A DNA stretch of 64,000 nt from JAZDGX01 sp964482205. GTDB taxonomy: Bacteria > Eisenbacteria > RBG-16-71-46 > CAIMUX01 > WJJG01. A program made the position numbers and the translations under genes. The stretch lies in NCBI GenBank assembly GCA_964482205.1, contig CAYZWI010000003.1, forward strand, positions 62,001-126,000, given 5' to 3'. The notes beneath the pieces were generated by a model, which was given only the letters and a program-made list of their open reading frames with translations, was not told where the DNA came from and ran no database searches. Below, in pieces: positions 19,001-27,411 of the stretch. Position 1 is the stretch's first letter. The number at the start of each line of letters is the position of its first letter.

Positions 19001-19439
19001 TGGACTTCAAGGTGAAGCCCGCCATGAAGTCTCCGCGATAAAGATCGATGGCTTCCGCCAAGCGGCCAGCGCCGGGCCAGTCACAGGAACCGGGACGATC
19101 GGGAACCGCGCCGGCTTCTCGAACCCGCTCCCGAAACGCGAGGACATCCAGGAAGAACGGCCGATTGGATCGCAACGCGATCTCGGGTCCTTCCACGTCG
19201 AGCCAGGGGGAAAGGGGCGTCTTCTTGATCAGCCAGAGAGCGTTTCGCAGGTAGGCGGGCGCGTCTCCGATTCCCGCATCCGGCCAAAGCAGAGCTGCCA
19301 ATGCCTGCCGGTCGCAGGGCTTGGGGTGAAGAGCGACATAGGCGAGCAAACCCAGCGTTTTCCGGCGTTCCAAGACCACCGGGAGGCCGCCGCACTCGAT
19401 GTGCGGACGGCCCAGCAGGCGGATCGACATCTCGGCCAC
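16074..19439 (-). CDS. BTAD/NB-ARC/TPR transcriptional activator (SARP/AfsR-like)
   Basis: About 1121 aa. The N-terminus resembles an OmpR-like DNA-binding half (MSIRLLGRPHIECGG, VVLERRKTLGLLAYVAL, ALAALLWPDAG). A bacterial transcriptional activation domain follows (GDFMAGFTLKSN, FEDWQLRLEESL, RRWLEIDPLDEQAQARM, GRMLRLRDRIRSG), to about residue 255. The NB-ARC ATPase domain has P-loop IGPGGIGKT near 303 and LILDNVEHVLDGL. The C-terminal half is a TPR array (YEQSLAVRRELDTDAFG, LGWVAFDQGDSREAERCF). Such proteins are ATP-gated transcription activators sensing a ligand through the repeats. A GTG at 19439 has GGGGAGG five bases upstream and is the chosen start; GTG 19490 and ATG 19430 are alternatives. 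Its targets are not evident from its neighbours. Confidence 0.85.
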   Translation of the reverse strand: MAEMSIRLLGRPHIECGGLPVVLERRKTLGLLAYVALHPKPCDRQALAALLWPDAGIGDAPAYLRNALWLIKKTPLSPWLDVEGPEIALRSNRPFFLDVLAFRERVREAGAVPDRPGSCDWPGAGRLAEAIDLYRGDFMAGFTLKSNVDFEDWQLRLEESLRRIMTESLAKLVAYHAARHEVMEAMSYTRRWLEIDPLDEQAQARMMVLQARLGKRTDALRFFVRCERRLRDELDVPPSGRMLRLRDRIRSGEVGEAPAPSRESQPRRALAPSQAPFIGREKEVEEISRMLGSGTCRILALIGPGGIGKTRLAQRVGQTRSAGFADGAVFVPLAPVAQGDQVLPAVLAALGSTGAAQLKGSQRNAAPEQRSEQDRLIDFLREKQLLLILDNVEHVLDGLGWLNVLEEAAPRVRILLTSRVRPSIAGAWIMEVGGLACPQAGADAAAEPACDSVKLFLEYARRAGAHFHPDDEEQIAIGDICRMLDGLPLGIELAAAWTRSLSCRDLAAEIRRDIDFLNDSPATVPERHHGLRAVFEQSWARLSDDERTDFRRLALFRGGFTLHAAEAVARTQPRALARLLDASLVRRAASGRYEMLEIVRQFAEERLRSLPQEFNELRNHHALHFLEDLASQRDDLQGERVAAALAAIWDDADNLREAWTVALHPPKPEWIVPALIPCFLMHDIPSRWPDGARRFHEAAEALADASDPDHSLALGFALVAEGWFQRQSDWVHAFERMKAGEAILERLAPVLESTFGRTLVTVETRFVDRARAEACARRTAAEQECLSDRWGLALNLDILALVSTDPAEQERCALSSLALREEIGDRWGTALSQHVAGGVAQERGDLDLARKRYEQSLAVRRELDTDAFGTASCLLDLGWVAFDQGDSREAERCFSECLEIGRIHGNSYLLLRSHCGLGTAAFQAERLGDAHDHYVKTFSLSSQFAGKYSPGETAGLLALIDFLRERPEDGRARLAEARAIDSADPWVRLAGARAAFVEGDRASGFRILGDTLAHIARDGGDGHFIIECLMETAERLSSTASAHETFAACGYLLRKMALSPAKRTRISRLLRHAARNVPRARRPGALAEGRDLTLPALVVRILSAAPFSASTMPARISPPNA

Positions 19440-19882
19440 CGGCGCCTCCCCAACCTCAAGCGCCTGCACGACGGAACCCGGACACTCCACAGCTTATCGG
19501 TCATCGACGCGCGGTGCACGCTGATTTCGGCCCGCGGATGCGACCGGCGCCGTCGAATCCCGCAGATCGGGTGGCATTGCGGCGGTTGCGGCGTCTCACG
19601 AAGCGTCTTCTCTTTTCTTCGCGACGCCCCGCTTGCCATCGTCAACGCTCCCTTCGCGTGCGACCACTGCATGATTGCTCCGGGATGACAGGACGGGCGC
19701 GTTCACGAGGCGTTTGAAGGAGGAGCTGACTATGTATTCCCCGCTGAGACGTGTTCATGCGCTGCCGCGCATCATCATCTGTTCCGTCGCGATTTGTGGA
19801 GCGGTGATTTCGTGAACCAGCGAGGCAAGTCGGTCGAGTGGAACCGGGTGAATCCAATGGGCCGGCATCGCCGGACGACGCT
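19440..19882. other. Intergenic region without identifiable gene
   Basis: 443 bp between the activator start and the stop of the cyclotransferase-like gene. I found no family-like open frame, repeat or hairpin with a T-run. It should include the activator's promoter. Confidence 0.45.
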
Positions 19883-20953
19883 TCAGCGCAAGACCCGAAT
19901 CGTCTCCATCCCCACGCGTCCCGCCGACGAAATCCGCGCGAAGTAGGTCCCGGCCGCGAGACCGGTCGCATCGAGAACGATCGCCTGCATTCCCGGGGGT
20001 TGCGATGGCCCGACCAGCGCCCGCACGAAGCGGCCCTCGGCATCGAAGAGCGCGAGCGAAGCGGACGCCTGCGCGGAGCTTTCGAACAGGATGACTCCTC
20101 GGACCCGGCAGGGATTCGGCACGCACTGGACCGAGAGCCCCGGCGCGCGGGCTGCCGACGGTTCGGCGACACCCTGAAGCGTCGGGACACGGATCTCGAA
20201 GAGTCTCGGCCAACGCTTGCCGGTCACGAACAAGCGGGCGCCCGCCGGATCGAATGCTGTCCCGTTCAGCACATCGATATGCGGATCGTAGGCCATCGAA
20301 TCGCGCAATCCGCCCAGATCCAGCCAGGCCTCCACATTTCCCGAAGCCGGGTCGATGACGGCAATGCGATCGGAGTGCCACACATTCGCGTAGATGCGGC
20401 CTCCGATGTACTCGAGCTCGTTCAGCTCCTGAATGTTCAATCCATCGTCCCGCACGATGATGGAGGACTGGAGCGCCAGCGTCTGCGGATCGAGAAACCG
20501 GATGCGGGCCGTGCCGTCGCTGGCGATCAAGTGCGCGCCGTCGTGGGTCAAGCCCCAGCCGGACCAGGGATACGCGAAGGCGGCCGTCTGCTCGAAGGAA
20601 TCTCTTTCCACATAGCGATAGGCGACATGGTCATCCCAGGTGAGCAGGAAGAAGTCATTGCCTCGCGCCGTCAGTCCTTCGCCGAATTCGCTCGGGTCCA
20701 GATTGGTCCGCTTCAACACGATTCCCGTCGCGAGATCGACCTTGCGGATGGTGGATGCGCCTTCGAGGCCCGTGCTCTCGTAGAGAAAGCCGTCGCGCGC
20801 AATCAAGCCCTCGGTGAACGCTTCGGGATCGTGGGGATAGGACGCGATCACTTCATAGCCGTAGACGGGCGCGCCTTTGGCCGGCTGGGAGCATCCGAAT
20901 GCCACCGCACCGCATCCCCATGCCAATACGGCCAGGATTCTCCGCCACGACAT
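19883..20953 (-). CDS. Glutaminyl-peptide cyclotransferase-like lipoprotein with sorting-type tail
   Basis: 356 aa. The N-terminus is a lipoprotein signal (MSWRRILAVLAW...VAFGCSQ) with Cys at about 21. Residues 30-250 match the plant/bacterial type glutamine cyclotransferase propeller: YPHDPEAFTEGL, DGFLYESTGLEG, LTWDDHVAYRY, WGLTHDG, LNELEYIGGRIYANVW, and LNGTAFDPAGARLFVTGKRW. The family converts N-terminal Gln of peptides to pyroglutamate. The last 90 residues add a FlgD-like Ig tail (VPNPCRVRG, LALFDAEGRFVRALVG, GTYFARISSAG, ending ETIRVLR), a domain normally used for C-terminal secretion and anchoring. A lipobox and such a tail on one protein is odd. A GAGGAGG ribosome-binding site lies 10 nt before the ATG. 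Confidence 0.88.
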   Translation of the reverse strand: MSWRRILAVLAWGCGAVAFGCSQPAKGAPVYGYEVIASYPHDPEAFTEGLIARDGFLYESTGLEGASTIRKVDLATGIVLKRTNLDPSEFGEGLTARGNDFFLLTWDDHVAYRYVERDSFEQTAAFAYPWSGWGLTHDGAHLIASDGTARIRFLDPQTLALQSSIIVRDDGLNIQELNELEYIGGRIYANVWHSDRIAVIDPASGNVEAWLDLGGLRDSMAYDPHIDVLNGTAFDPAGARLFVTGKRWPRLFEIRVPTLQGVAEPSAARAPGLSVQCVPNPCRVRGVILFESSAQASASLALFDAEGRFVRALVGPSQPPGMQAIVLDATGLAAGTYFARISSAGRVGMETIRVLR

Positions 20954-21336
20954 CTGTGGTGATCCTCCTCGACGACCAAGAACATGAGACGACTCGGGTC
21001 CCGAAGAACCCAGGTCCGCGCATGCGAATCCGCAAGCGGGCGTTGCCCGGCGTTGCCCACCGATCGCAGGATCGAGGGCCCGTCACGATTCCACGATCCA
21101 ACGATCGCACCATCCGTGGTCCGATGAGTATACAGGAACGAACGCTTCCCGCTCCAGGCCACCGGAAGGCTCGGCCGCGCAGGCGCGCCTCCTGGTTCTT
21201 TTCCACGCGAGACGCCGATTCGTCCGATCTCTTGTGCTAAGATGCGCCCCTGCCGCGATCGGTTACGGCTGAGAAGCGGCGGCTCCTCGACGGGGCCGCG
21301 GCGCGTGGCCGTTCCCCATCCGGCAGGCAGTCACGC
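20954..21336. other. Divergent intergenic region
   Basis: 383 bp between the divergently transcribed cyclotransferase-like gene and the ABC exporter pair; it must contain promoters for both. Near 21086-21115 there are overlapping CGATCC/ACGATC words, but I cannot support a defined operator. No plausible small gene is visible. Confidence 0.45.
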
Positions 21337-23106
21337 ATGCTCATCGGCCTCGAGCGCACGGAGGACGCCATTCGCCGTCTGGCATTTCTGATCCCCTATC
21401 TGCGCCCCTATCGGAGTGCGCTGCTCATCGGCGTCGGCGCGATGCTGCTGGCGACGGGGTTCTCGCGCCTGACGCCGTGGATCTTGAAGATCGCGATCGA
21501 TGAGCTCGAAGCGGGCGCCACCGCCGCGCGCATCGCCACCCTCGGCGGCGCGATGATCGCCGCGGCGGCGGTCGGCGCGCTCTTCCTCTATGTGCAGCGC
21601 TGGCTGCTGATCGGCACCTCGCGGCGGGTCGAGTACGATTTGCGCCGCGATCTCTTCTCCCATCTCCAGGGCCTCGATGTCCCCTACTTCACCAGCCGTC
21701 ACACCGGCGACTTGATGGCCCACTTCACCAACGACTTGAGCGCGCTGCGCGATGTTGCGGGCCCCGGGATCATGTACATGGCGACGATGACTACCACCCT
21801 CGCCGTTTCCATTTCGCTGATGGCCGCGATCGACCCGATGCTCACGCTGCTTTCGTTCGCCCCTTACCCGCTCGTCTCCATCGCCGCCTTCTTCTTCGGC
21901 CGCTCGATGTACCATCGCTCGCGCCGCGTGCAGGATTTGTTCGGATCGATCTCTTCGCGCGCCCAGGAGGATCTCGCCGGGACGCGCATCATCCGCGCGT
22001 ACGGGCAGGAGGAACCGCGCGCCCAACATTTCCATGCGCTCAATGTCGCCTATCAAGAGGCGAACCTCGCGGTCGCCCGCTTGCGCGGCTCCTTCTTCGC
22101 GGCGATGAGCCTCCTCGCGGGCAGCGGACTCGTGATCGCGCTCGTCGTGGGCGGCCGGCGGGTCATCGCGGGCACCTTGAGCCTCGGTTCGCTCGTCGCG
22201 CTGTCGGCGTATCTCGTCGAGCTCCTCTGGCCCGTGATGGCGATCGGTTGGGTGATTGCGATGATCCAGCGCGGGGCGAGCGCCGCCGCGCGCCTCGAAG
22301 CCGTTCGCAGCGCGCAGGCGACGATCATCTCCGGGCCGCGCCGCGAGAAACCCGCTCCCCGCCTGGCGTTTGAGCGCGTGTCGCTGCGCTATCCCGGCGC
22401 GAGTCACGATGCGCTGAGCGATCTCTCCTTCGAGCTTCTCCCCGGGGGATCGTTGGGGATCGTGGGCCGCACGGGTTCCGGCAAGAGCACCATCCTGCGG
22501 CTCATTCTGCGCTTCTACGAACCGACTTCCGGTCGCATTCTCATCGACGGCGCCGATCTGCGCGAACGCGATCTCGTCTCGCTGCGCGCTTCCATCGGCT
22601 ATGCCCCGCAGGATGCGTTTCTCTTCTCGCGCACGATCGCCGAGAATCTCGCCTTCGGTTGTCCGGATGCGCCGCGCGAGTCCATCGAGCGCGTGAGCCG
22701 GCAAGTGGGCTTCGCGGAAGAATCCGCGACCTTCCCGCGCGGACTCGACACCATGGTCGGCGAACGCGGCATCACGCTTTCCGGAGGCCAGCGCCAGCGC
22801 GTCTCGCTGGGGCGCGCGCTGCTGGTCGAACCCGACCTCCTGCTCCTCGACGACACGCTCTCCCATGTGGACGCGGAGACGGAGACGCGCGTGCTGGCCG
22901 AACTCAGCGGCCTGATGCGGGGGCGCACCGCGATCATCGTCTCCCACCGCATCTCCGCCGTGCGCCACTGCGATCAGATCCTCGTCCTCGACGAAGGGCG
23001 CGTGATCGAGCGAGGCGCGCACGCGGAACTGGTCGCCTTGGGCGGGCTATACGCGCGCATTCTCGAGCGCCAGCAGATCACGGCGGAACTGGAGGAGCTC
23101 GCATGA
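21337..23106 (+). CDS. ABC exporter half-transporter, subunit 1 (degenerate catalytic site)
   Basis: 589 aa. An N-terminal six-helix exporter domain (about residues 15-310) is followed by an ATPase domain. Walker A is GRTGSGKST near 382, the Q-loop GYAPQDAFLFSR, and the signature LSGGQRQ near 483. Walker B reads LLLLDDT, so the catalytic Glu after the Walker B Asp is replaced by Asp. This marks the degenerate site of heterodimeric exporters. The next gene overlaps by four bases (ATGA) and encodes the partner half with a normal Glu. In this family the pair exports drugs, lipids or peptides across the inner membrane; the substrate cannot be read from sequence. Confidence 0.92.
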   Translation: MLIGLERTEDAIRRLAFLIPYLRPYRSALLIGVGAMLLATGFSRLTPWILKIAIDELEAGATAARIATLGGAMIAAAAVGALFLYVQRWLLIGTSRRVEYDLRRDLFSHLQGLDVPYFTSRHTGDLMAHFTNDLSALRDVAGPGIMYMATMTTTLAVSISLMAAIDPMLTLLSFAPYPLVSIAAFFFGRSMYHRSRRVQDLFGSISSRAQEDLAGTRIIRAYGQEEPRAQHFHALNVAYQEANLAVARLRGSFFAAMSLLAGSGLVIALVVGGRRVIAGTLSLGSLVALSAYLVELLWPVMAIGWVIAMIQRGASAAARLEAVRSAQATIISGPRREKPAPRLAFERVSLRYPGASHDALSDLSFELLPGGSLGIVGRTGSGKSTILRLILRFYEPTSGRILIDGADLRERDLVSLRASIGYAPQDAFLFSRTIAENLAFGCPDAPRESIERVSRQVGFAEESATFPRGLDTMVGERGITLSGGQRQRVSLGRALLVEPDLLLLDDTLSHVDAETETRVLAELSGLMRGRTAIIVSHRISAVRHCDQILVLDEGRVIERGAHAELVALGGLYARILERQQITAELEELA

Positions 23107-24950
23107 GCGTGCCGGGCGGGCGCATAGGCGGAATGGGCGGGCGCTTGAGCGGTAGCTCGGGCGCGGTGGAGAGCGAGCGCTCCCCAGGCGAGGATCGCGC
23201 GGGCCGCATCTACGATCACCGCCTGATGAGGCGCCTGCTCGGCTATCTCCGCCCTTCGCTGCGCCTGATCCTCCTCTCGGCGGCGCTGCTCGTGCTCGGC
23301 TCGCTTGCCGCGCTGGCGGGCCCTTACATCACGCGGATTGCCATCGACCATTACATCGCCCGCGGAGATTTCCCCGGGCTGCTGCGCATCTCGCTTCTCT
23401 GGCTCGGCCTGCTCATCGTCGCGGGTCTCCTGCAATACGCGCAGACGGTCGCCACGAATACGATCGGCCAGCAGTCGATGCGCCGGCTCCGCGACCAGCT
23501 CTACCGGCATCTGCAACGCCTGCCGCTCTCCTTCTACGACCGCAACCCGGTCGGGCGCCTGATGACCCGGGTGACGAACGATGTCGAAGTGTTGAATCAG
23601 CTCTTCAGCCAGGGAGTCGTGACCCTGATCGGCGATTCGGTCACGCTGATCGGCATCATGGCCGTCATGGTCGCGATGAACGCGCGCCTGGCGCTGGTCG
23701 CCTTCGCCGTCATGCCGCTGCTCTTCTGGTTCAGCGTTCGCTTTCGCAACGCGGTGCGCTCGTCGTTTCGGGACATCCGCCTGGCGGTGGCGCGCATCAA
23801 TGCGTATCTGCAGGAGGCGTTGAGCGGCATCGCGATCATCAAGGCCTTTCGCCAGGAGAAGCGCGGCGAGCGCGAGTTCGACCGCCTCAATCGCGACCAC
23901 ACCGACGCCTACTTGCGATCGGTGCGCGCCTTTTCGCTCTACTTTCCCCTGGTGGAACTGACCCAAGCGGTCGCGATCGCGCTGATCCTCTGGTATGGCG
24001 GAGTGCGCTTCGTCGGCGACGGCCTGACCATCGGCGCGCTGGTCGCCTTCACCCAGTATGTGAGCCGCTTCTTCCGCCCGATCCGCGATCTCGCCGAGCA
24101 GTTCAATCTTCTCCAGGACACGATGGCCTCCTCCGAACGCATCTTCGCCCTGCTCGACCGTCCCGCGGAGGAGGAGCCGGTCCCCGAACTCGCGGCGGCG
24201 GCCGAGCGCGCGTTCGATCCGCGCGCGACCATTCGTTTTGAAGATGTGAGCTTCTCGTACGACGGGGCAACTCCGGTCTTGAACGAGCTCAGTTGCGAGA
24301 TCCCGGCCGGGAAGACGACCGCGATCGTGGGCGCGACCGGATCGGGCAAGACCACGCTCGTGCACCTGCTGATGCGCTTCTACGAATCGACCTCCGGGCG
24401 CATCTCGATCGGGAATGTGGACATTCGCTCTCTTCCGCGCCGCCGCTTGCGTGAACGCATGGCGATCGTCGAGCAGGATGTCTTCCTCTTCTCGGGAACG
24501 ATTCGAGAGAACCTGCTGCTGGCGGAGCCCGAAGCGCAGCTCGCTTCGGCTCTCGCGGTGAGCCATGCGGACACATTCGTGCGCCGCTTGCCGGGCGGCT
24601 TGGATCACATCGTCACCGAGCGCGGGGGTAGCTTCTCGGGCGGCGAGCGCCAGTTGCTCGCCTTCGCGCGCGCGCTCGCCTTCGATCCCGACATCCTGAT
24701 CCTGGACGAGGCGACGGCCAGCGTCGACAGCGAGACCGAACGCTTGATCCAGGACGCGCTGCGCTCGCTGCTGCGCGGACGGACGGCGATCGTGATCGCG
24801 CACCGTCTTTCGACCATCCAACGCGCGGATCAGATCCTCGTCATGCACCACGGACGCATCGCGGAACGCGGAACGCACGAAGAGCTGCTGGCCCGGGGAG
24901 AAATCTACGCCCGCCTGCATCACCTCCAGTTCGGTAGCGCGTCCGCCTGA
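23103..24950 (+). CDS. ABC exporter half-transporter, subunit 2
   Basis: About 615 aa, starting at the ATG that overlaps the stop of subunit 1. A polar N-terminal extension of about 40 residues precedes the six-helix domain (LILLSAALLVLGSLAALAG and later helices). The coupling-helix region FYDRNPVGRLMTRVTNDVE is typical of the MsbA/MdlB group. The ATPase domain has Walker A GATGSGKTT near 408, Q-loop VEQDVFLFSGT, a non-canonical signature FSGGERQ, Walker B LILDEATASVDSE with the catalytic Glu, and switch His in AHRLS. The altered signature pairs structurally with the degenerate nucleotide site of subunit 1, supporting an asymmetric heterodimer. Confidence 0.93.
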   Translation: MSVPGGRIGGMGGRLSGSSGAVESERSPGEDRAGRIYDHRLMRRLLGYLRPSLRLILLSAALLVLGSLAALAGPYITRIAIDHYIARGDFPGLLRISLLWLGLLIVAGLLQYAQTVATNTIGQQSMRRLRDQLYRHLQRLPLSFYDRNPVGRLMTRVTNDVEVLNQLFSQGVVTLIGDSVTLIGIMAVMVAMNARLALVAFAVMPLLFWFSVRFRNAVRSSFRDIRLAVARINAYLQEALSGIAIIKAFRQEKRGEREFDRLNRDHTDAYLRSVRAFSLYFPLVELTQAVAIALILWYGGVRFVGDGLTIGALVAFTQYVSRFFRPIRDLAEQFNLLQDTMASSERIFALLDRPAEEEPVPELAAAAERAFDPRATIRFEDVSFSYDGATPVLNELSCEIPAGKTTAIVGATGSGKTTLVHLLMRFYESTSGRISIGNVDIRSLPRRRLRERMAIVEQDVFLFSGTIRENLLLAEPEAQLASALAVSHADTFVRRLPGGLDHIVTERGGSFSGGERQLLAFARALAFDPDILILDEATASVDSETERLIQDALRSLLRGRTAIVIAHRLSTIQRADQILVMHHGRIAERGTHEELLARGEIYARLHHLQFGSASA

Positions 24951-25039
24951 GCGCGGGCGCTGCGCCTGCGGCCCTCCAAGGATCGGCAGCCCCCCAATGC
25001 CCTTGCCGCCCGCGGGGACGGCGCGCTACACTGCCGCGC

Positions 25040-26464
25040 ATGCGCAAAAAGAACAGCTCTTCTTCCGGCCGCCGGCTGATCGGGCTCGCGGTTCTCGCCG
25101 TGCCGATCGCGGCATTTCTCGTCTATTGGCTGGCCTTTCATCATCCCAAGCAGCCGAACATCGTTCTCATCACGCTCGAATCGGTTCGCGCCGATCATCT
25201 CGGCTGCTATGGATACGACAAGCCGACCAGCCCGGCGCTGGATGCCTTGGCGAAAGAAGGCGTGATCTACGAAAACGCGCAAGCGGTCACGAGTTGGACG
25301 CTGACCGCGCATGCCAGCATCTTCACCGGGCTCTACCCGGACGCGCATCAGGTGACCGGCCCCTTCAGCCGACTGGACGACAAGTACACGACCATCACCG
25401 AGGCGCTCGCGAACGCCGGCTACTACTGCGCGGGAGTGATCAGCGGCCCGTACCTCAGCCGGGCTCACAACGTGCCGCAGGGGTTCCAGCACTTCAACGA
25501 GAACCCCTCGGCGGAGAGCCAATCACTGAGCCACTCCAAGGTGACCGGCCGGGAGATGGAGGCGGGCCTGCGGCATGTCATCAATGTGCTTCGCGATCGC
25601 AAGAAGCCGATGTTCCTCTTCGCCTACTTCTGGGATCCGCACTACGACTACATTCCCCCGGCCCCGTATGACCGCATGTTCGTGACGCCCGACTGCCAGC
25701 CGATCGACGTCCGCAAGTACGAATCCTCCGGACGCATTCACCCCGGCATGGCGCCGGGCGAGCTGGCCTATGTGAAGTCGCAGTATGACGGCGAAATCCG
25801 TTGGACCGACGAGCATTTGGAGCGCGTGTTCGACGCCTTGAAAGCCCAGCACATGTGGGACAACACCGCGATCATCGTCCTGTCCGATCACGGAGAGGAG
25901 TTCTTCGAGCACGGGGAGAAGGGCCACAAGAAAAATCTCTATACCGAGAGCGTGCAGATTCCTTTGATCATCAAGTATCCGAAGGGTGTGGGCGTGGGAA
26001 GAGACGCGCGGCTCGCGAGCCAGGTGGACATCTTCCCCACGATCCTCGAGCTCGCGCACGCGGAGAGCGACCAGCCCAACCAGGGCCTTTCTCTGCTCGG
26101 TCCCGTGCCGCCCGGTTCTCGGACCGCCTATATGGAGCTTCTGACGGCGAACTTCTTCCCCAAGCGTGGCGGAGGGTTCGAAGCTCGCGAGATCAAGAAC
26201 TGGTACGGCACCCGCCAGGGCGATTACCAGTTGATCGTTCAGGCGGAAGCAGAACGCCGCGAGCTCTACAACATGCGCGCCGATCCGGGCCAACGAACGA
26301 ACATCTTCGGCCAGGAAGGCACGCCCAGCAACACGCTCATCTCGCTCCTCCAGCAAGCGACGGAACAGAACCTGGCGATCGCGAAGGTCTATGGGATTTC
26401 GACGGAGGCGAAGCTGGACGAGTCGGCGCTGGAGAACCTGCGGTCCTTGGGATACATCCAGTAG
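25040..26464 (+). CDS. Membrane-anchored sulfatase-fold hydrolase
   Basis: 474 aa. One N-terminal transmembrane anchor (residues about 12-33, LIGLAVLAVPIAAFLVYWLAF) places the catalytic domain outside the inner membrane. The alkaline-phosphatase superfamily sulfatase core is clear: NIVLITLESVRADHLGCYGY with the metal-ligand Glu/Asp region, then TSWTLTAHASIFTGLYP, LSDHGEEFFEHGEKGHKKN and PLIIKYP. At the position of the formylglycine Cys/Ser (C-x-P-S-R) the protein has Thr (T-L-T-A-H), so it is unlikely to be a formylglycine sulfatase. Thr nucleophiles occur in phosphoethanolamine and LTA-type transferases and in some sulfatase-like proteins. The substrate is unknown. The start has no clear ribosome-binding site but gives a sensible anchor. 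Confidence 0.85.
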   Translation: MRKKNSSSSGRRLIGLAVLAVPIAAFLVYWLAFHHPKQPNIVLITLESVRADHLGCYGYDKPTSPALDALAKEGVIYENAQAVTSWTLTAHASIFTGLYPDAHQVTGPFSRLDDKYTTITEALANAGYYCAGVISGPYLSRAHNVPQGFQHFNENPSAESQSLSHSKVTGREMEAGLRHVINVLRDRKKPMFLFAYFWDPHYDYIPPAPYDRMFVTPDCQPIDVRKYESSGRIHPGMAPGELAYVKSQYDGEIRWTDEHLERVFDALKAQHMWDNTAIIVLSDHGEEFFEHGEKGHKKNLYTESVQIPLIIKYPKGVGVGRDARLASQVDIFPTILELAHAESDQPNQGLSLLGPVPPGSRTAYMELLTANFFPKRGGGFEAREIKNWYGTRQGDYQLIVQAEAERRELYNMRADPGQRTNIFGQEGTPSNTLISLLQQATEQNLAIAKVYGISTEAKLDESALENLRSLGYIQ

Positions 26465-26483
26465 GTTGTGGGTCGAAGACTCG

Positions 26484-26504
26484 GGCTGGCTGCCTCCACC
26501 AGCC
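26484..26504. terminator. Weak hairpin between convergent genes
   Basis: A 6-bp perfect stem GGCTGG/CCAGCC with a 9-nt loop lies in the 48-bp gap between the convergent sulfatase-like and carbonic anhydrase genes. There is no T-run on either side, so termination activity is a guess. Confidence 0.3.
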
Positions 26505-26512
26505 AATACCCA

Positions 26513-27208
26513 TCAATCGAGCAAGTCGACCTTGCCGCAATCGAGTTCGTAGTAGGCGGCTTGGACGCGCAAGCTCCCTTGCGCCACTCGCTCCCGAATC
26601 ACACGCGATTCGACCGGCAGCGCTTCGGCCGTCAAGCGCGCGTGCAACTGCGCGACTCGATTGTGGGCGACCCGTCGAGGCACTGATTCCGCGGGGTCGA
26701 GCGTTTCCTGCACGGCTTGTTCCGCGGCTCGTTGCGCCTTTTCTTCCCCCGTTCTCCTCGCCTCTTCCAGCACCCAGCCGATCGCGGGCGCGATCGCCCG
26801 AGCGAGATGGGAGAGATGGCCGGGCAGGACATCGGAGCGCTCCAGGGCCGCGTGCACCGCGCCGCACTCCGCATGTCCGAGGACGATGATGAGCGGGACG
26901 TGCAAGTGCAGGACGGCATACTCCAGGCTTGCGATCCCCTGCTCTCCAAGCACATGGCCCGCGGTCCGCACGACGAAGAGATCGCCCAAGCCGCGATCGA
27001 ACAGGATCTCGGGCGAGACGCGGGAATCGGAGCAGGATGCTACGGCCGCAAAGGGCCGCTGCGCCGCAAGAAGGCTTCTCCGCCAGCCGACGCTGGCATG
27101 CGGATGCTGCAGCGCGCCTTGGACGAAGCGCTCGTTGCCTTCCATCAAGAGCGCGAGCGCCCCCTCGGGATCCACGCGGTCCGTCTGCTCGACATTCGAT
27201 TCTTCCAT
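26513..27208 (-). CDS. Beta-class carbonic anhydrase
   Basis: About 231 aa. The zinc ligands and catalytic dyad of beta-carbonic anhydrases are present: CSDSR (Cys, Asp-Arg dyad) near residue 60 and HAECGAV (His, Cys) near 112-115. VRTAGHVLGEQGIASLEYAV is the conserved core. The enzyme interconverts CO2 and bicarbonate in the cytoplasm. The ATG at 27208 has GAGGAG nine bases upstream and is preferred to the ATG at 27229, which has none. A long charged helix region (residues about 135-180, EEARRTGEEKAQRAAEQAVQ) is longer than in minimal family members. It faces DNA polymerase IV divergently. Confidence 0.92.
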   Translation of the reverse strand: MEESNVEQTDRVDPEGALALLMEGNERFVQGALQHPHASVGWRRSLLAAQRPFAAVASCSDSRVSPEILFDRGLGDLFVVRTAGHVLGEQGIASLEYAVLHLHVPLIIVLGHAECGAVHAALERSDVLPGHLSHLARAIAPAIGWVLEEARRTGEEKAQRAAEQAVQETLDPAESVPRRVAHNRVAQLHARLTAEALPVESRVIRERVAQGSLRVQAAYYELDCGKVDLLD

Positions 27209-27411
27209 CGATCGCATCTCCTCGATCATTCATCGGCATTGCGCCCCGCAGGACGGCGCCGGGTCTGATCCGTCGTCTTCACCTGGATGGTACGATGCGG
27301 ATTCGAAATCGTGAAGTCTTTTGGCGCACGCCCGCGCGCACTCTCCCGCATCGCTTGGCCGCGCGCCGCGCGCCTCTTTTCCCCCATCGCCTCGTGTGCC
27401 ATCATGCAAGC

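Noticed and set aside
21331..24923. Long minus-strand open frames opposite both ABC exporter genes
   Set aside because: Charged, Arg/Asp/Gln-rich translations without motifs; shadows of the two transporter genes.
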